Of a stretch of 64,000 nt of DNA, positions 1-13,606 are shown piece after piece; position 1 is the stretch's first letter; every line of letters begins with the position of its first letter. Source of the stretch: Paramecium sonneborni. Its lineage: Eukaryota; Ciliophora; Oligohymenophorea; Peniculida; Parameciidae. The position numbers and the translations under genes are program-made. The notes beneath the pieces were generated by a model that saw nothing but the letters and a program-made list of their open reading frames with translations, was not told the DNA's origin and did no database searches. The stretch covers positions 248,001-312,000 of the forward strand of contig CAJJDN010000088.1 of assembly GCA_905182985.1 (NCBI GenBank). Direction: 5' to 3'.

Positions 1-1522
1 CTATTTCTTAAACTTTTATTATTATTTATATTTATTCATTCTATAAACCTTCATCTACTTATTAACTCAAAATTATAATTTATCATCTCTATAAATTATT
101 CAACTATCCTTTTTTATATATATATATATATATATAATCAATTCTTCTATTTGTTAACCCTATTTTCATAACTATCCACTGATTTATTATTTATTATACT
201 TCCAATCATATCCTTATCATATAAAATAAACTATTACACATTCTTATATTTTATTCCTTCTTCTTCTCTCAATAAATATCATTTTAAATCATCCTGATTT
301 TTCACTAACTATATCCTACTCAATATCTTTTTCTTAATTCATTATATTATTAAACCAACTCAATAAATATGTTATATTAAATATTTCATATAATATCCCC
401 CATCATCTCCATTTAAAATATCCATATATATATCCCTTCATTTAATTTACTAAATCCAAAACTAAATAATTTGAACTAATTTCTAATGTCTCATTTCATT
501 ATTCTTTAGAAGTTTTATCTGTTTACTATATCCCTCAGTAATAAATTCTTCCCTCTTTAATTCTTTTTCTTATTAATTATTTTAATTCTCTATTTATTTA
601 TAATTATTTTAATAAACCATCACATTTTATTTTAAAATATTCTGTTAATTTAACAAATCAATATATACTATTTATTAAAAGTATAAACAATTATCATAAA
701 CAATTATTCACAACTCTCCTATTAATCCTAATATCTCCTCCATAGCTATTTCTTTTAGGATTCTCTTTTTATTCATCTTCTCTTTCCTTTTTCCACCTTC
801 ACATTTTACTTTCAGTTAGAACTTTTTTATTTTCTGATAACATTATGACTTAATTAATACCTTCACTTTTCCTACATTCTCTTTAGAACTCTCACCATTA
901 ACCTTTCCTATCATATGAATCATGTGATCAAATCCAAAATTTTATACATCGAAGAATTTTAATTGGTTCAAACTTTACTATTCCTTCTCTCCCAATATAT
1001 CTATATTCCTAGATTATGTTCCTTCCTCAGATTTTTAACTCTCTTCCATATTTGATTATTATGACTCACTTTATTCTTATGATAACAATTTCATTCAGAA
1101 AAATAATTAGCTTTCTGTCTGTAAATTTTATTTATTTTTTTTCTTTTAGAATTTTCAAATAAATTGTATAGGATACAGTAATTTTTTTTTACTAATCTCA
1201 ACTTACCCCCTTATTTTATGAACTTTTCTAAACTTTCTTCTCAATATTCAAATTAGAATTACAAAAAATCAATTAAATCTAAATTCTAGTTCAGTTGCTT
1301 AATTATAGTTAACATCCTCCTATCTTAATTATTTTTAGGAACATCAGTATAAAATCTCATCAACTCTTCAAAAATATCTAATTGGGCATCTTTATTGCTC
1401 AATTGCCAGCCTACAATTATTGTCATTTTTCTATCTGCTGAAAGAATCTCCTTTAGTCATTTCATTTTTTTAGAATTTTAACACTATAACAATCCAATCT
1501 CAACATCTTCTAGTTAATAAAA
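1..1522. other. AT-rich region without a recognisable gene
   Basis: Strongly T/C-biased on the plus strand, with TCA (TGA on the minus strand) frequent in every frame, so no minus-strand coding frame survives under the ciliate code, and no plus-strand frame looks protein-like. A short TA dinucleotide run lies at about 114-136. The strand bias resembles that of a minus-strand coding region, so an old decayed gene is possible but not shown. No telomere-type C4A2/C3A3 repeats are present, so the left edge is not a visible chromosome end. Confidence 0.6.
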
Positions 1523-2041
1523 ATGTTGGAGACCCCTATTTACCTAATACATGATCATAATGATCTAAAATTTTTATTTCCAAGAAACCAATCACTCTAT
1601 GCTATTGTTTTTAGATTATTCAACTCAAACATAAATAATCAATATTCATTAGATAGAATGGCTGAGATTTCATTTCAAAAATATGTAAAGTTTATTTTTA
1701 TCTAATTTTATTACAATTTTTATTTTATCAAATTTTCACTTTAGTAAAAAAATTAAATTATTTCTTTTCATTAACTGATATAAGGTCATAAATACATAAA
1801 AATCTTATAAATAATTGTTTTTCTTAATATTTTTCTATTATTTTAATCTCTTATATCGATCACCTTTCATAATTTTAAAAATTTCATATACCAATAGATA
1901 ATTAGATTTGAAACCATCATCTATTTATTAATTGATATTTGTAAACAATTTGAATACATAGTTTTGATCAATAATATGTTATAAATTGAGTAAAATAAGG
2001 AATAGAAGTGTATATATAGAAGATATTATATTTTTAACTGA
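1523..2041 (+). CDS. Weak hypothetical ORF, 172 codons
   Basis: Opens at an ATG and runs to the TGA at 2039-2041 with TAA/TAG read as Gln. The first 60 residues (start MLETPIYLIHDHNDLKF) have mixed composition; the rest is Ile/Phe/Asn-rich and looks like translated AT-rich noise. No domain, signal peptide or family was recognised. In DNA this AT-rich with one stop codon, an open frame of this length can arise by chance, so it is listed only as a possibility or as the remnant of a gene whose 3' half has decayed. Confidence 0.2.
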
Positions 2042-2189
2042 CAAATTATAAAAAATATTTTTTTTTGGTTTTATTTATTAAAATATAACAAATTTCTGAA
2101 ATTAGTTGAAAGTGAAAACAAGATATGAGAAGAGTAGTTAGATCTTAATATAATAAAAAATGATAGATATTCATTTAAACTAATGTCTT

Positions 2190-2738
2190 TCATAAGCTTT
2201 TTAAAACAAATTATTCAAACTCTTAGAGAGATATAAAACCATCTTGATTAGTATCAGCTGCATCTAACCAAGCTTAAATATCTTTATAAGTTGGTTAAGG
2301 CAATCCCATAGATCTATAGGCTTCAGCAATCATTTTTTGAATTTCTTAAACATTTAAGAAACCTGAATTATCAGTGTCATATTTTCTAAAAACTCTTCTT
2401 GCTACTTCAATTCTAGGATCTTATGGTTTATTATTTTATTATCTTGATTGTTAGGAATATTGAGGACACAAATATTTGATGCATAGTTCTTCTATATCTT
2501 AATAAGTGACTTTGCCATCTCCATTTCTATCCATAACTTTTGAATAACTATCAATATCTCCTCTTGTTGGTTAGAAACTTCTATTAAAAGATTTATATGC
2601 ATCAACAATCATAGGTATTGTTTCAGTTGTATCAATAACACCATTTCTATCTCTATCATATGTTTCAAAAAGTTTCTTGGCAACCAATTTTGCACTTTCT
2701 AAATCACTCATACTTGCTGATCCAATTCGATAATCCAT
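2190..2738 (-). CDS. Four-EF-hand calcium-binding protein
   Basis: 182 residues, no intron, starting MDYRIGSASMSDLE. Four canonical EF-hand loops are readable in order: DRDRNGVIDTTE (about residues 28-39), DRNGDGKVTYQD, DTDNSGFLNVQE and DTNQDGFISLQE, each with Asp at position 1, Gly at 6 and Glu/Asp at 12, so all four should bind Ca2+. The two-pair layout is calmodulin/centrin-like, but the spacing between loops and the Gln-rich linker (after YLCPQYS) show that it is a separate ciliate EF-hand protein, probably a Ca2+ sensor. A second in-frame Met lies at residue 10. Its start is only 36 bp from that of the divergent GLTP gene. Confidence 0.9.
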
Positions 2739-2774
2739 TAATTCAAAATTAAATAATTAGTTTATTAAATAAAT
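2739..2774. promoter_or_regulatory. 36-bp divergent intergenic promoter region
   Basis: Only 36 bp separate the ATG codons of the EF-hand gene (minus) and the GLTP gene (plus). Both promoters and 5' UTRs must lie here or overlap the genes. The stretch is almost pure A/T (TTTATTAAATAAAT-like); no specific box can be assigned. The inference rests on the two flanking gene starts. Confidence 0.4.
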
Positions 2775-3510
2775 ATGGATTAAAATGATAAATATGATAA
2801 TGAAAAGATTTTAAAGTTATTGACAGAAGCAAATTAATTTTTTGAATAGAATAGAGATTATCCTCCTTATTAAATAGCTGAATTCTTGATAGAATTTTGC
2901 AAACTATTCAAACAATTAGGAAAATTATTATATTTCGCATTTTCAGATGTGATCGAAAAAGCTTAAGTAATAAAAGATAGAGGCAATGAATATAATGAAT
3001 AAACAAAAGGAATATATGGAGTTATACAAATAGAAAAATAAAAAGGATTAATGGAATTAAATGGAGAAAATAATAAACAAATCTTAAAGAATAAAGTAAG
3101 ATCTATTCAACAATTTATTAATAGACCTTAGCTAATTACTAATCTATGGCTCGTACTATGTTAAGAATTATAAGATTTTTCAATTATCTTAAGATCATGT
3201 TCATAGATGTTGATGCAAACAGAAATAAAAAGTTTTCAGATATCTGTTCAGATGCTTATAATGAAGCTTTGGCACCTTATCACACGTAAAATATAATCAT
3301 AATAAAATTAGATTTATGGTAAGAAATGCTGCTAAAGCTGCTTGGTTAGCTGCTCCAAGTAGAACTAAAGTTTTTGAAACTTTTGTTGGACCCAATTAAA
3401 CAGATGAAGTTGCTTATGCAGCTATAAAGAAATTTGTTAATGCTTTAGAACCAATTAGACTTAACTTTTGGGATTATTATAATACAAATAAGTTAACTAA
3501 TTTGCCATGA
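2775..3510 (+). CDS. Glycolipid transfer protein (GLTP) domain protein
   Basis: 226 residues after removing introns at 3096-3124 (29 nt) and 3286-3311 (26 nt). GLTP-fold proteins move sphingolipids between membranes. Family signs: an N-terminal helix with FLIEFCKLFKQLGKLLYFAF followed by SDVIEKA (the LG...F...D pattern), the central LRIIRFFNYLKIMFIDVDAN stretch, the AYNEALAPYHTFMVR segment (conserved His-x-x-x-x-Arg region) and AAPSRTKVFETF near the C-terminus. Length matches the family (about 200-220 residues). The first intron is needed to bring the two halves into one frame. It ends 21 bp from the convergent mitochondrial carrier gene. Confidence 0.85.
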
Positions 3511-3531
3511 AAATATGATAAATAAAAACAA

Positions 3532-4462
3532 TCATATATTTTTAATTCCACAAAATGTACGTAATTATTCCCAAACTATGAGTTAAATTATATTAAATGG
3601 TCCAAATCTAATCCATTAAGGAAAGAATCCTTTATAAAATGCCCCTAAACCTTCTTATTTAAATGTTTTAACTGCACAATCCATTAATCCATTATAAACT
3701 TTATGTCCTGCATCTTATGACATTATTCTAGTTTTGATTAGATCCATAGGTGCTGTAGTAATTGAGAGCATCAATCCTAATTCACAAGGTTTATATACCT
3801 GTTGCAAATGAACATACAAATTAGAGACTGAATCCCTCTTTAAATTCAAAATGCTCTTTTAACCATTATTTAGTTTAATCATATGTAGCCATTTTTGTAC
3901 CAGTCAGAATAGCCCCCCTTAATAAATTTGGCATAGTTCCTTTATACAAGCCTAGAATTCCTTCATGATGTATTATTTATGTAATTTCAGCAAATAATGA
4001 TTGATGATGGCCAGAAATAGATTGCAATCTAATTTTTAAACTTTTATAAATTATTAATAATTATTACACATCACATGGATTGGCAACAATAGCTCCTGTC
4101 GATCCAGACATCAAACCAGCAAAAAATTTCACACCCAAGGATGTCTTTTCTCCATCATTTGATATCATGTGTTTGAATGGTTCATACAATCCAAGTCTCA
4201 ATGTAGAATAAGTTGCTTCTCTACCTAATGATGCTGATAACCCTTTATATAAAGCACGCAATCCTTCTTCTTTGTATATTACGTATGATCCTCTAAGGAT
4301 ATTCCTATACTTTTTAACTACAGATTTTCCTTCACCTTCCTTTTACAATCTCACTTTAACTGTGTCAACCGGATGAGTTGATCCACCTGCAGCTATTGAT
4401 GCAATCCCTGCCAAAAACATTCTTAAAATTGGCTTATCCTATTCCGGACCTATAGAATTCAT
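3532..4462 (-). CDS. Mitochondrial carrier protein, dicarboxylate/UCP-like
   Basis: 293 residues after removal of introns at 4041-4067 (27 nt) and 3777-3798 (22 nt). It shows the three-repeat mitochondrial carrier layout with one signature per repeat: HPVDTVKVRLQ, PCDVLKIRLQ (split by the first intron) and APMDLIKTRIM. Each repeat ends with the second-half motif (for example EGLRALYKGLSASLGR and EGLGAFYKGFFPQWIRFGP). The first repeat (FLAGIASIAAGGSTHP) and third repeat resemble the dicarboxylate/oxoglutarate/uncoupling-protein branch, so exchange of dicarboxylates or related anions across the inner membrane is the best guess; the substrate cannot be fixed from sequence. Length is typical. It lies 34 bp from the stop of the USP gene on the same strand. 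Confidence 0.9.
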
Positions 4463-4496
4463 TTTATTTATAGCGAATTTAATAATCAAATAATTA

Positions 4497-5937
<1,441 letters not shown>

Positions 5938-6119
5938 TTTTTTATAATTATAATTATTATATATAAATATTCGTTTAATATATATTATTACTCAATATAA
6001 TTATTAACTTTAATCTTTTTGGATTCATACTGTTAAATTATTGTAAAATTTAAAAGAAACTTCAGTTAATAATTAGTTTTGTTCTAATTATTAACATAAT
6101 TTCAAGAATTATTGTTAAA

Positions 6120-6506
6120 ATGAAAGATGAAGAAGACATAAAAAATCATAAAAAAAAATTAATTTTCAAATATATTCATTTGAGTTAAAAATAGTATAAA
6201 ATATGAAAAGTTTTAATTGGAATAGTCAGTAATTAATACTATAAAGCTGTAAAAATATTAAAAGCAATCTAAATCGAAAGATCTATCTAAAAACTTGTAT
6301 AAATTCTTAAAAAAAGTAAATTAAATTAAATTAAATATTTGATATAATTGATTGGGAGGCTTAAATATTTATTTACTACATAGCTGATATTTTGGAATAA
6401 ATTTTATCAGCACTCTACTCCTGATAAACAAAAGTTTTAGAATTTTGAAAAATTTTTATTAGGGATTGTAGAAAATCAAAAAGTTATTAATATATTTATT
6501 ATTTGA
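6120..6506 (+). CDS. Small hypothetical protein, 119 residues
   Basis: Needs one 27-nt intron (about 6185-6211) to stay open: MKDEEDIKNHKKKLIFKY, then after splicing a Lys/Ile/Gln-rich region with heptad-like spacing (VKILKAIQIERSIQKLVQIL) ending at the TGA 6504-6506. No domain or family recognised. The intron has GT...AG ends and typical size, and the frame divides exactly (120 codons), which is modest support. It could be a chance frame in AT-rich DNA. Confidence 0.4.
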
Positions 6507-6663
6507 TTAAATTAATTATTGTTATTAAAGTTAATGTAAGTAATTTTTATTCAATTAAAAACAACAGGATTTAATGACTCTTATCTTTTCTTTAGAGAAT
6601 TTAAGAAGAAAAAATATTTTAAAATTTCTAAATTAACTACTTCTTTTGATTATTTTAATAAAA

Positions 6664-8018
6664 ATGAAAAATTCAAAATTAATTATAATGATATTGAAAT
6701 TATTATTATTTTAAATAACACTTGGGATTATTACATATGATTCATCAGAGTATAGAGCCTTTGAATATTAAACATCAGGATTTGTTTGCTAAAATGGATT
6801 TACATAAACTGCCACTATTCTTTTTTCAGATACATTTGCAAATATTCCTTAACTAATTATTTTTCCATTTTCACAAGATTATACTTCTGTTGGTTCTAAT
6901 CAATTAATAATAATGCTTGAAATTTTAGGTATCACTTTAACAGGTATTTGATAAAATTATGTAGATTTTACATTAAAAATAACTTGTCCTAGTAATAAAG
7001 TGAATTCTCATAGGATTTATTGGTATGCCATTGATGATGCACGTATTGAAGTAATCACTGAGGCAAATGCAAATTTAATTGCTTCTAAATAATATCCAAT
7101 TTAAAATCCAAACACAAAAAAAGCAATTGCTTCTATAATGAGTCTTGGTTATAACGGATCATTTAAAATTGATCTATCTGTAAATTATATATTTTAAATA
7201 GATTATTGCATTAACTTCAACTTAAGTAACTTTGGGTATTAATAGTGATATTTCAAATTTAATTCATCTTGGCTATTAAATAATTTTGACTACTGAAGAA
7301 GTTTTTCCTTATATAAATGAAAGAGCAGCCACAAGTGGTTATACAAGTGAGCTTTTTACTCTTGATCCTAATAATTATTTTATGACAACTTATAAGAGAA
7401 TTCAAACTAATAATGGAAATTCATTTAGGTTCTAATTAGATAAAACTCAAATTTTACCTACGGTTTCTTATCAAAGTTCTACATGTAACAAATTTAAATT
7501 TAACAAAAGGGTCTAGTAGTTCTTATCCTTCAAACACAATTACTAGATTAATCTATAAATCACCTCAAGATTAATTTTTTCTGGCAATGGAATGTTTTAC
7601 AGTAAGAATTAGCAAATTATTTGATAAATAATCAGATTTAAAACCAGCTTTTGAAATGAAAATTTTTGAGATCAATAAAGTTTATAATTCAGTTGGATCA
7701 GAATCTATAATTCTTAATGAATCAACTTAATTATTAAATATCCATGTTTATTATAAATGCCCATCTAACAATAAAAAAGTACACAGTCAATTGAATAAAT
7801 GTAATAGTTGTAGCGGAACTAATAAGATTTATAACTTAAACCATTATTGTCATGGATCAATCAATTCAATTAATATCTATGCTTAATACAATGCCTAAGC
7901 AAATTACAAAGAAATATTAATAACTATAACGAGTAATAGTATATTAATAGTTTAAAAATTAAGAAATAAAATTATCACAAATTAAAATATATTAAAAGTA
8001 GACTTTTTAGATTAATGA
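6664..8018 (+). CDS. Secreted H-type-lectin-like protein (intact copy)
   Basis: 428 residues after removing introns at 6944-6964 (21 nt), 7180-7201 (22 nt) and 7485-7509 (25 nt). N-terminal signal peptide (IIMILKLLLFQITLG), then an H-type-lectin-like segment: FVCQNGFTQTATILFSDTF, IPQLIIFPFSQDYTSV and ITLTDFTLKITCPSNKVNSH followed by IYWYAIDD, typical of the short beta-sandwich found repeatedly in ciliate surface/secreted proteins. A second beta-rich region follows, with a Cys cluster (YYKCPSNNK...CNSCSG...YCHGS). Likely exported or surface-bound and sugar-binding, by family knowledge only. A decayed inverted paralogue lies at 13607-16248. Its 3' half (from 7554) is repeated after the N at 8365 because contig ends were not merged. 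Confidence 0.7.
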
Positions 8019-9217
8019 GAAATAAAATATTTTCTATTTTTCGAATATATTATCTTTTTTATTCTATTTATAATAATTAGTTAATTGAACTTGAAAATTT
8101 TAAGACAAAATTTCAATATTTGATATTAATTTCTAAAAATTTAAAAATAAAAATTATTTTAATTAAAATTTGATTAAATTGAAGTTAAAGTTTATTTCTA
8201 AATAATTTTATTTGTTGCAAAAAGTAAGTTCTCTTATAAACTATATAAATGAATTCCATTATTTACCTTCTGTCTTTCTTAGTATGAGATACTTTAAAAG
8301 GATTTCTAGATAATTAAAATACTGATATTATCATAGCTTAAGTATCAATTATGAAGGATAGTGTNTATAAATCACCTCAAGATTAATTTTTTCTGGCAAT
8401 GGAATGTTTTACAGTAAGAATTAGCAAATTATTTGATAAATAATCAGATTTAAAACCAGCTTTTGAAATGAAAATTTTTGAGATCAATAAAGTTTATAAT
8501 TCAGTTGGATCAGAATCTATAATTCTTAATGAATCAACTTAATTATTAAATATCCATGTTTATTATAAATGCCCATCTAACAATAAAAAAGTACACAGTC
8601 AATTGAATAAATGTAATAGTTGTAGCGGAACTAATAAGATTTATAACTTAAACCATTATTGTCATGGATCAATCAATTCAATTAATATCTATGCTTAATA
8701 CAATGCCTAAGCAAATTACAAAGAAATATTAATAACTATAACGAGTAATAGTATATTAATAGTTTAAAAATTAAGAAATAAAATTATCACAAATTAAAAT
8801 ATATTAAAAGTAGACTTTTTAGATTAATGAGAAATAAAATATTTTCTATTTTTCGAATATATTATCTTTTTTATTCTATTTATAATAATTAGTTAATTGA
8901 ACTTGAAAATTTTAAGACAAAATTTCAATATTTGATATTAATTTCTAAAAATTTAAAAATAAAAATTATTTTAATTAAAATTTGATTAAATTGAAGTTAT
9001 TTTAGAAATTTTTTTCAAATCAAAAAAACAAATTGTAATAAAGTTTATTTCTAAATAATTTTATTTGTTGCAAAAAGTAAGTTCTCTTATAAACTATATA
9101 AATGAATTCCATTATTTACCTTCTGTCTTTCTTAGTATGAGATACTTTAAAAGGATTTCTAGATAATTAAAATACTGATATTATCATAGCTTAAGTATCA
9201 ATTATGAAGGATAGTGT
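7554..9217. repeat. Unmerged contig-end overlap around the N at 8365
   Basis: Bases 7554-8364 and 8366-9217 are the same sequence in direct orientation, separated only by a single N at 8365. The first copy ends exactly where the second begins to be unique (GGATAGTGT then TTG). This is what results when two overlapping contigs are placed end to end with a minimum-size gap. The copies differ by a 41-bp insertion in the second (9000-9040). The lectin 3' exon and flank are therefore present once, not twice, in the real chromosome; the partial lectin frame at 8366-8872 should not be counted as a gene. Confidence 0.9.
9000..9040. other. 41-bp TA-bounded insertion present in only one contig copy
   Basis: Absent from the first overlap copy, where GAAGTTA at 8181-8187 runs straight into AAGTTT. 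In the second copy 41 bp (9000-9040) sit between two TA dinucleotides (8998-8999 and 9039-9040), so precise removal leaves one TA. That is the geometry of Paramecium internal eliminated sequences. The ends (TATTTTAG and, inverted, TATTACAA) fit the TAYAGYNR end consensus only partly. It may be an incompletely excised IES, a TA-indel between alleles, or an assembly difference. Confidence 0.5.
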
Positions 9218-9335
9218 TTGTTATTCTGTATTAGTTTGACTATTTTTACATTTAAGAATCTTCTGATATGCACAAACTTTTTCATATTTTTTATTGAATT
9301 AAAAAGTATATAAGTTTTTTAATAAGTAACTCTAA

Positions 9336-10581
9336 TCATTTAATCATTTATTTAGCTATTTTTTCTTTTAATAAGGTGATGTTTCTATTAATCTCAAAGA
9401 ATTTAGGGTTCACAGCTCCTTTTTAAGATGTTCTTAGATCCTCCAAGGCTTTCTACTAAAATAATATTTCTTCTTTTAAATTATTATTTTATCTTAGTAA
9501 TCTTTAATTTTCCAAGACTTGAGATGTATATTATGTTGATAAATCAGACAATTACTAAATAATTTGTATTATAATACTTATTCTATTTGTTTAATATAAT
9601 CTGAGATTAAATGTTAGTTATTATTTGATAATCCTGTTTAACTTTCATGAAATGAAGATTAAAAGGAAAGTTCTTATTAATCTTGTTTTAATAATTCAAA
9701 TCTTTCTAACATGCTTAATTTACTCATATATTCTTTTTTTAATTATTTAATCTCTTCATCATATCCAATAATCATTGTAGCTTAATCTTTGATTTTAGAT
9801 TCATATTCTTGAGCTTTCTTCTGAAGAACCGCAATTTCATTTTTTAAATTTGAAATTTATTAATCTTTATCAAAGCCTAAATTATTTAGTCTTTCATTTT
9901 CTTCAACTACTTTAAGTATTTATGATTCCTAGAATAAAAAACAAATATTACCATTTAATCAATAGCATTCACTCTTTCATCTTCTTCACATGCTTATTTA
10001 TATTTTAATTTCCATTCATTGATTTCTTCACTTTGTTAATCAATAATTCCTTCCAACCTTTCAATTCTAGCTTTTAAACTTAGAAGATTGAATTAATCAG
10101 TTTGGCAATTTTAAAATGATAGTTAATTTTTATATTTTTCTATGATAATAACTAATTCTTATTTCTCTCTAAATAATCTTTAGATCAGTTCATTTAACTT
10201 TTTATTTTCTTAAATGACAAAAGAAGTTTAGTTATCTTAAGATCCTGATTCAGTGCATATTCTCCTTCCAATAGAGTTATTTTCTTTATTATGTGTTATA
10301 AGGGGACTATCTGAAGTTAAGATATTTTTAGAGTTGCTACGTCTAAAACTATTGTCATTGAGTTATGATGGAATATTCAATTATTTTACACCCTTAGCAA
10401 GTTTAATCTTTTAGGGAGTTGAAGGGTCTTAATCATCTTTAATTTGGTTATATTATAATGGGATTTATAATTATTAAGGTGATAGAGACTTACAGGTTAA
10501 GGTTTTTTGATGGATATGCTAGTAGATTTTTGAAGGTTATTATTTATAGCTCTATTTAGGTGTATGATAAGTATTAAGCAT
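9336..10581 (-). CDS. Coiled-coil protein
   Basis: 399 residues after removal of introns at 9929-9951 and 9555-9577 (23 nt each). The N-terminal third (MLNTYHTPKQSYKQQ onward) is Gln/Ser/Pro-rich and probably disordered. From about residue 115 on it is long coiled coil: NKKLNELIQRLFREKQELV, SLKARIERLEGIIDQQSEEI, ISNLKNEIAVLQKKAQEYE, then SQVLENQRLLRQNNNLKEEI and the end ITLLKEKIAKQMIK. No catalytic domain. A cytoskeletal or scaffold role is usual for such proteins, but nothing specific is shown. A 275-bp piece covering the second intron and flanking exons (9513-9787) is repeated inverted and apparently identical at 12415-12689. Confidence 0.75.
9513..9787 (-). repeat. Inverted repeat arm, 275 bp, partner 12415-12689
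   Basis: Reverse complement of 12415-12689 with no difference seen by eye over the whole 275 bp, including the 23-nt intron. The arm lies inside the coiled-coil gene. Identity in intron as well as exon sequence means either a very recent duplication or gene conversion. Confidence 0.85.
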
Positions 10582-10752
10582 ATTTAACAGATTAATTTAA
10601 TTTATTGTTAAAAGTACTACATAAATAAATTTGAAATGAAAATAAGTAATGGGATAGATAGTTGAAAGATAATGAATAAAAATCGAAGTTTTTTAATTTA
10701 AATAGTTTGAAGTTTTAGGGAATTATAAATATTATATTTTATAAAAAATTAC

Positions 10753-11515
<763 letters not shown>

Positions 11516-12372
11516 ACATTAATTTATGCAATTTTATTGTTTTGCACAAATAACAGTTTATTTCATTATTTTATATATCATCATATTATTTGATTTCAGA
11601 AACCATCAATCTGCTTTTTTATTGGATTTTTGAAAGTTTATTCAAAAGTTTAAGATAAGCTACATAAAAAATAAAGATATTTGAATAAATATGAGACATC
11701 TTAAATAATAATTAAATCGTATCATTTTATTTATTTTCTGATATCTCTTAAAACAATTCCTTACTTTATTGATGTATTTCATCATTTCTTTTTAACATGA
11801 ATCTTTTATTATAATTGATTTTTTGAAAGCCTTTTTATTTATTTAAAGAATTTCTTTAATAGTTAAAATTTTATGAATTTTTCTATTGATTTCTTAATAA
11901 TATACACAAATTTTCTTATTACATTATTTTTTGAAAAGATTTCTATTTCATGTTTATAATTGTAACTATTTAGCCTTTATAAATTAGATACAAGTGTAAT
12001 TATTATAATTACTAAATTTATTTATTAGATTTTTGCCAAATTGAGTTTTTCATTTTATTTCTCATAAAGTTTTAATAGTTTTCTAAAATATTATCACTAT
12101 AAATAAATACTCATCAAAATAAATGGATTAAGGAGAAAATTAAGAAATGATATAATGATTCAATTCATAACTATAATATCTCTATGTAAGATAGAGTATT
12201 ATTTTTTAGAAGTTTATTGATAAATTTAAGCTTTTAAAATTCACTATTCTAATTTGCTTAACTAAATTTTTTAGAAGTCGCAAACAATTAATTATTAAAT
12301 AAATTATTGTCAAGACTTGAATTAAATTGAAGACTTTTAAATTAATGAAGTAAGCCATTATTTATGCAGGAA
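11516..12372. other. AT-rich intergenic region
   Basis: 857 bp between the Rab6-like gene and the chimeric coiled-coil frame. No convincing frame was found under the ciliate code. A possible upstream exon of the next gene ends before a 20-nt GT...AG candidate (about 12350-12369), but its frame has a TGA nearby upstream and no ATG. Confidence 0.4.
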
Positions 12373-13226
12373 ATGCTTAAATTTAATATTCAAAATATCC
12401 AGCTCCTAACTTTAGATTAAGCTACAATGATTATTGGATATGATGAAGAGATTAAATAATTAAAAAAAGAATATATGAGTAAATTAAGCATGTTAGAAAG
12501 ATTTGAATTATTAAAACAAGATTAATAAGAACTTTCCTTTTAATCTTCATTTCATGAAAGTTAAACAGGATTATCAAATAATAACTAACATTTAATCTCA
12601 GATTATATTAAACAAATAGAATAAGTATTATAATACAAATTATTTAGTAATTGTCTGATTTATCAACATAATATACATCTCAAGTCTTGATTGCTCAGAT
12701 AAAATAAAAATTTGCATTATTGAAATATATAATGAAATCTTAATTATAAGCATAAGCAATAAAACAAATTAGTAAAATTTCCAATTATTATCTTTAATTA
12801 TTGATACTAAAACTATCATATCAAAAGTAATCTTTTTAAAATATTTCCTACTAGAACTATTTAGAAATATTTTATTATTAAAGCGACTCTTTTAATAAAT
12901 TTATATTTTTTGAATCTTCATTGCTAACCTATAAGATTTTTGATTAGAATTAACAATAATCGTTATCTGTTCTTATTAAAATTCGTTTAATACCAAATAA
13001 ATCTGTAGCTTAATATGCATAGGAACTTATAAAAATTATGGAAATAGATTAAATTAGTAATTTTTGTCTTCCTCTAATTAATTAGATTTATCAACTCTAA
13101 AAAAATAAGTATTAAATTAATTTTATTATTTTCTTTTAACACAAAAAATTTTAAATTTAAACGAATAATATTTTAGGAATTTTATCAATTTAGAGATATT
13201 AAATATAAGTTTCAATTATTTATTGA
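12373..13226 (+). CDS. Chimeric coiled-coil frame made by partial duplication
   Basis: 276 residues with the intron at 12625-12647. Residues from about TLDQATMIIGYDEEIK to YTSQVL are the same as the C-terminal part of the coiled-coil protein encoded at 9336-10581 (duplicated segment 12415-12689). The rest, from IAQIKQKFALLKYIM, is unrelated AT-rich sequence (Ile/Gln/Phe-rich) with no recognised domain. The frame divides exactly (277 codons) and has no TGA, but the original N-terminal half and promoter are missing. It may be a young chimeric gene or simply a gene fragment in permissive DNA. Confidence 0.35.
12415..12689 (+). repeat. Inverted repeat arm, 275 bp, partner 9513-9787
   Basis: Starts GATTAAGCTACAATG and ends CAAGTCTTG; beyond both ends the similarity to the partner stops abruptly. 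It carries coding sequence plus the intron of the coiled-coil gene in the opposite orientation, about 2.6 kb away, with the Rab6-like gene in the spacer. Confidence 0.85.
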
Positions 13227-13606
13227 TATAATGGTTGATCGGCTTCTTTAAGATGATTAATTAGTAAAAAAAATTCAATGTGATCATAATCTCCATTTAG
13301 AGTTATTTCAGATCCTTTTTACTTTACCACTCAAGTATTATTTATAAATTAGTTAAATGTTGATCCAGTATTTGGACTAGAATGACTTTAAATGAAAGAT
13401 TGAAAATGAATTTTTGCACACTCCTCATAATTTATTACAACTAAAAAAAAAACTAAACTTTAATAACTGATTACTGTAAATAACCTAGCTTTCCTAATTT
13501 TCAATAAATCAATTCATAATCAACATCTATGATTTATCACATTATAAAATGTTCATTAAGATCATATATTTATAAGAAGAATATGTTGTCTGAAGAAATT
13601 AAAGTT
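13227..13606. other. Intergenic, one short open frame
   Basis: Holds a 54-codon frame at 13231-13395 (MVDRLLQDDQLVKKIQ start, plus strand) with no recognisable family; it may be chance. The remainder is AT-rich and carries the 3' flank of the minus-strand lectin pseudogene. Confidence 0.4.

Noticed and set aside
114..136. TA dinucleotide run as a possible regulatory or origin element
   Set aside because: Short simple repeats are expected at this AT content; no other supporting feature.
8366..8872. A second, partial lectin gene on the plus strand
   Set aside because: It is the repeated contig overlap after the N at 8365, not an independent gene.
12700..12760. A kinesin-like motif (IIEIYNEIL) in one plus frame
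   Set aside because: It lies in a frame that is not continuous with other kinesin motifs; no P-loop or switch motifs occur nearby. Chance match in AT-rich DNA.
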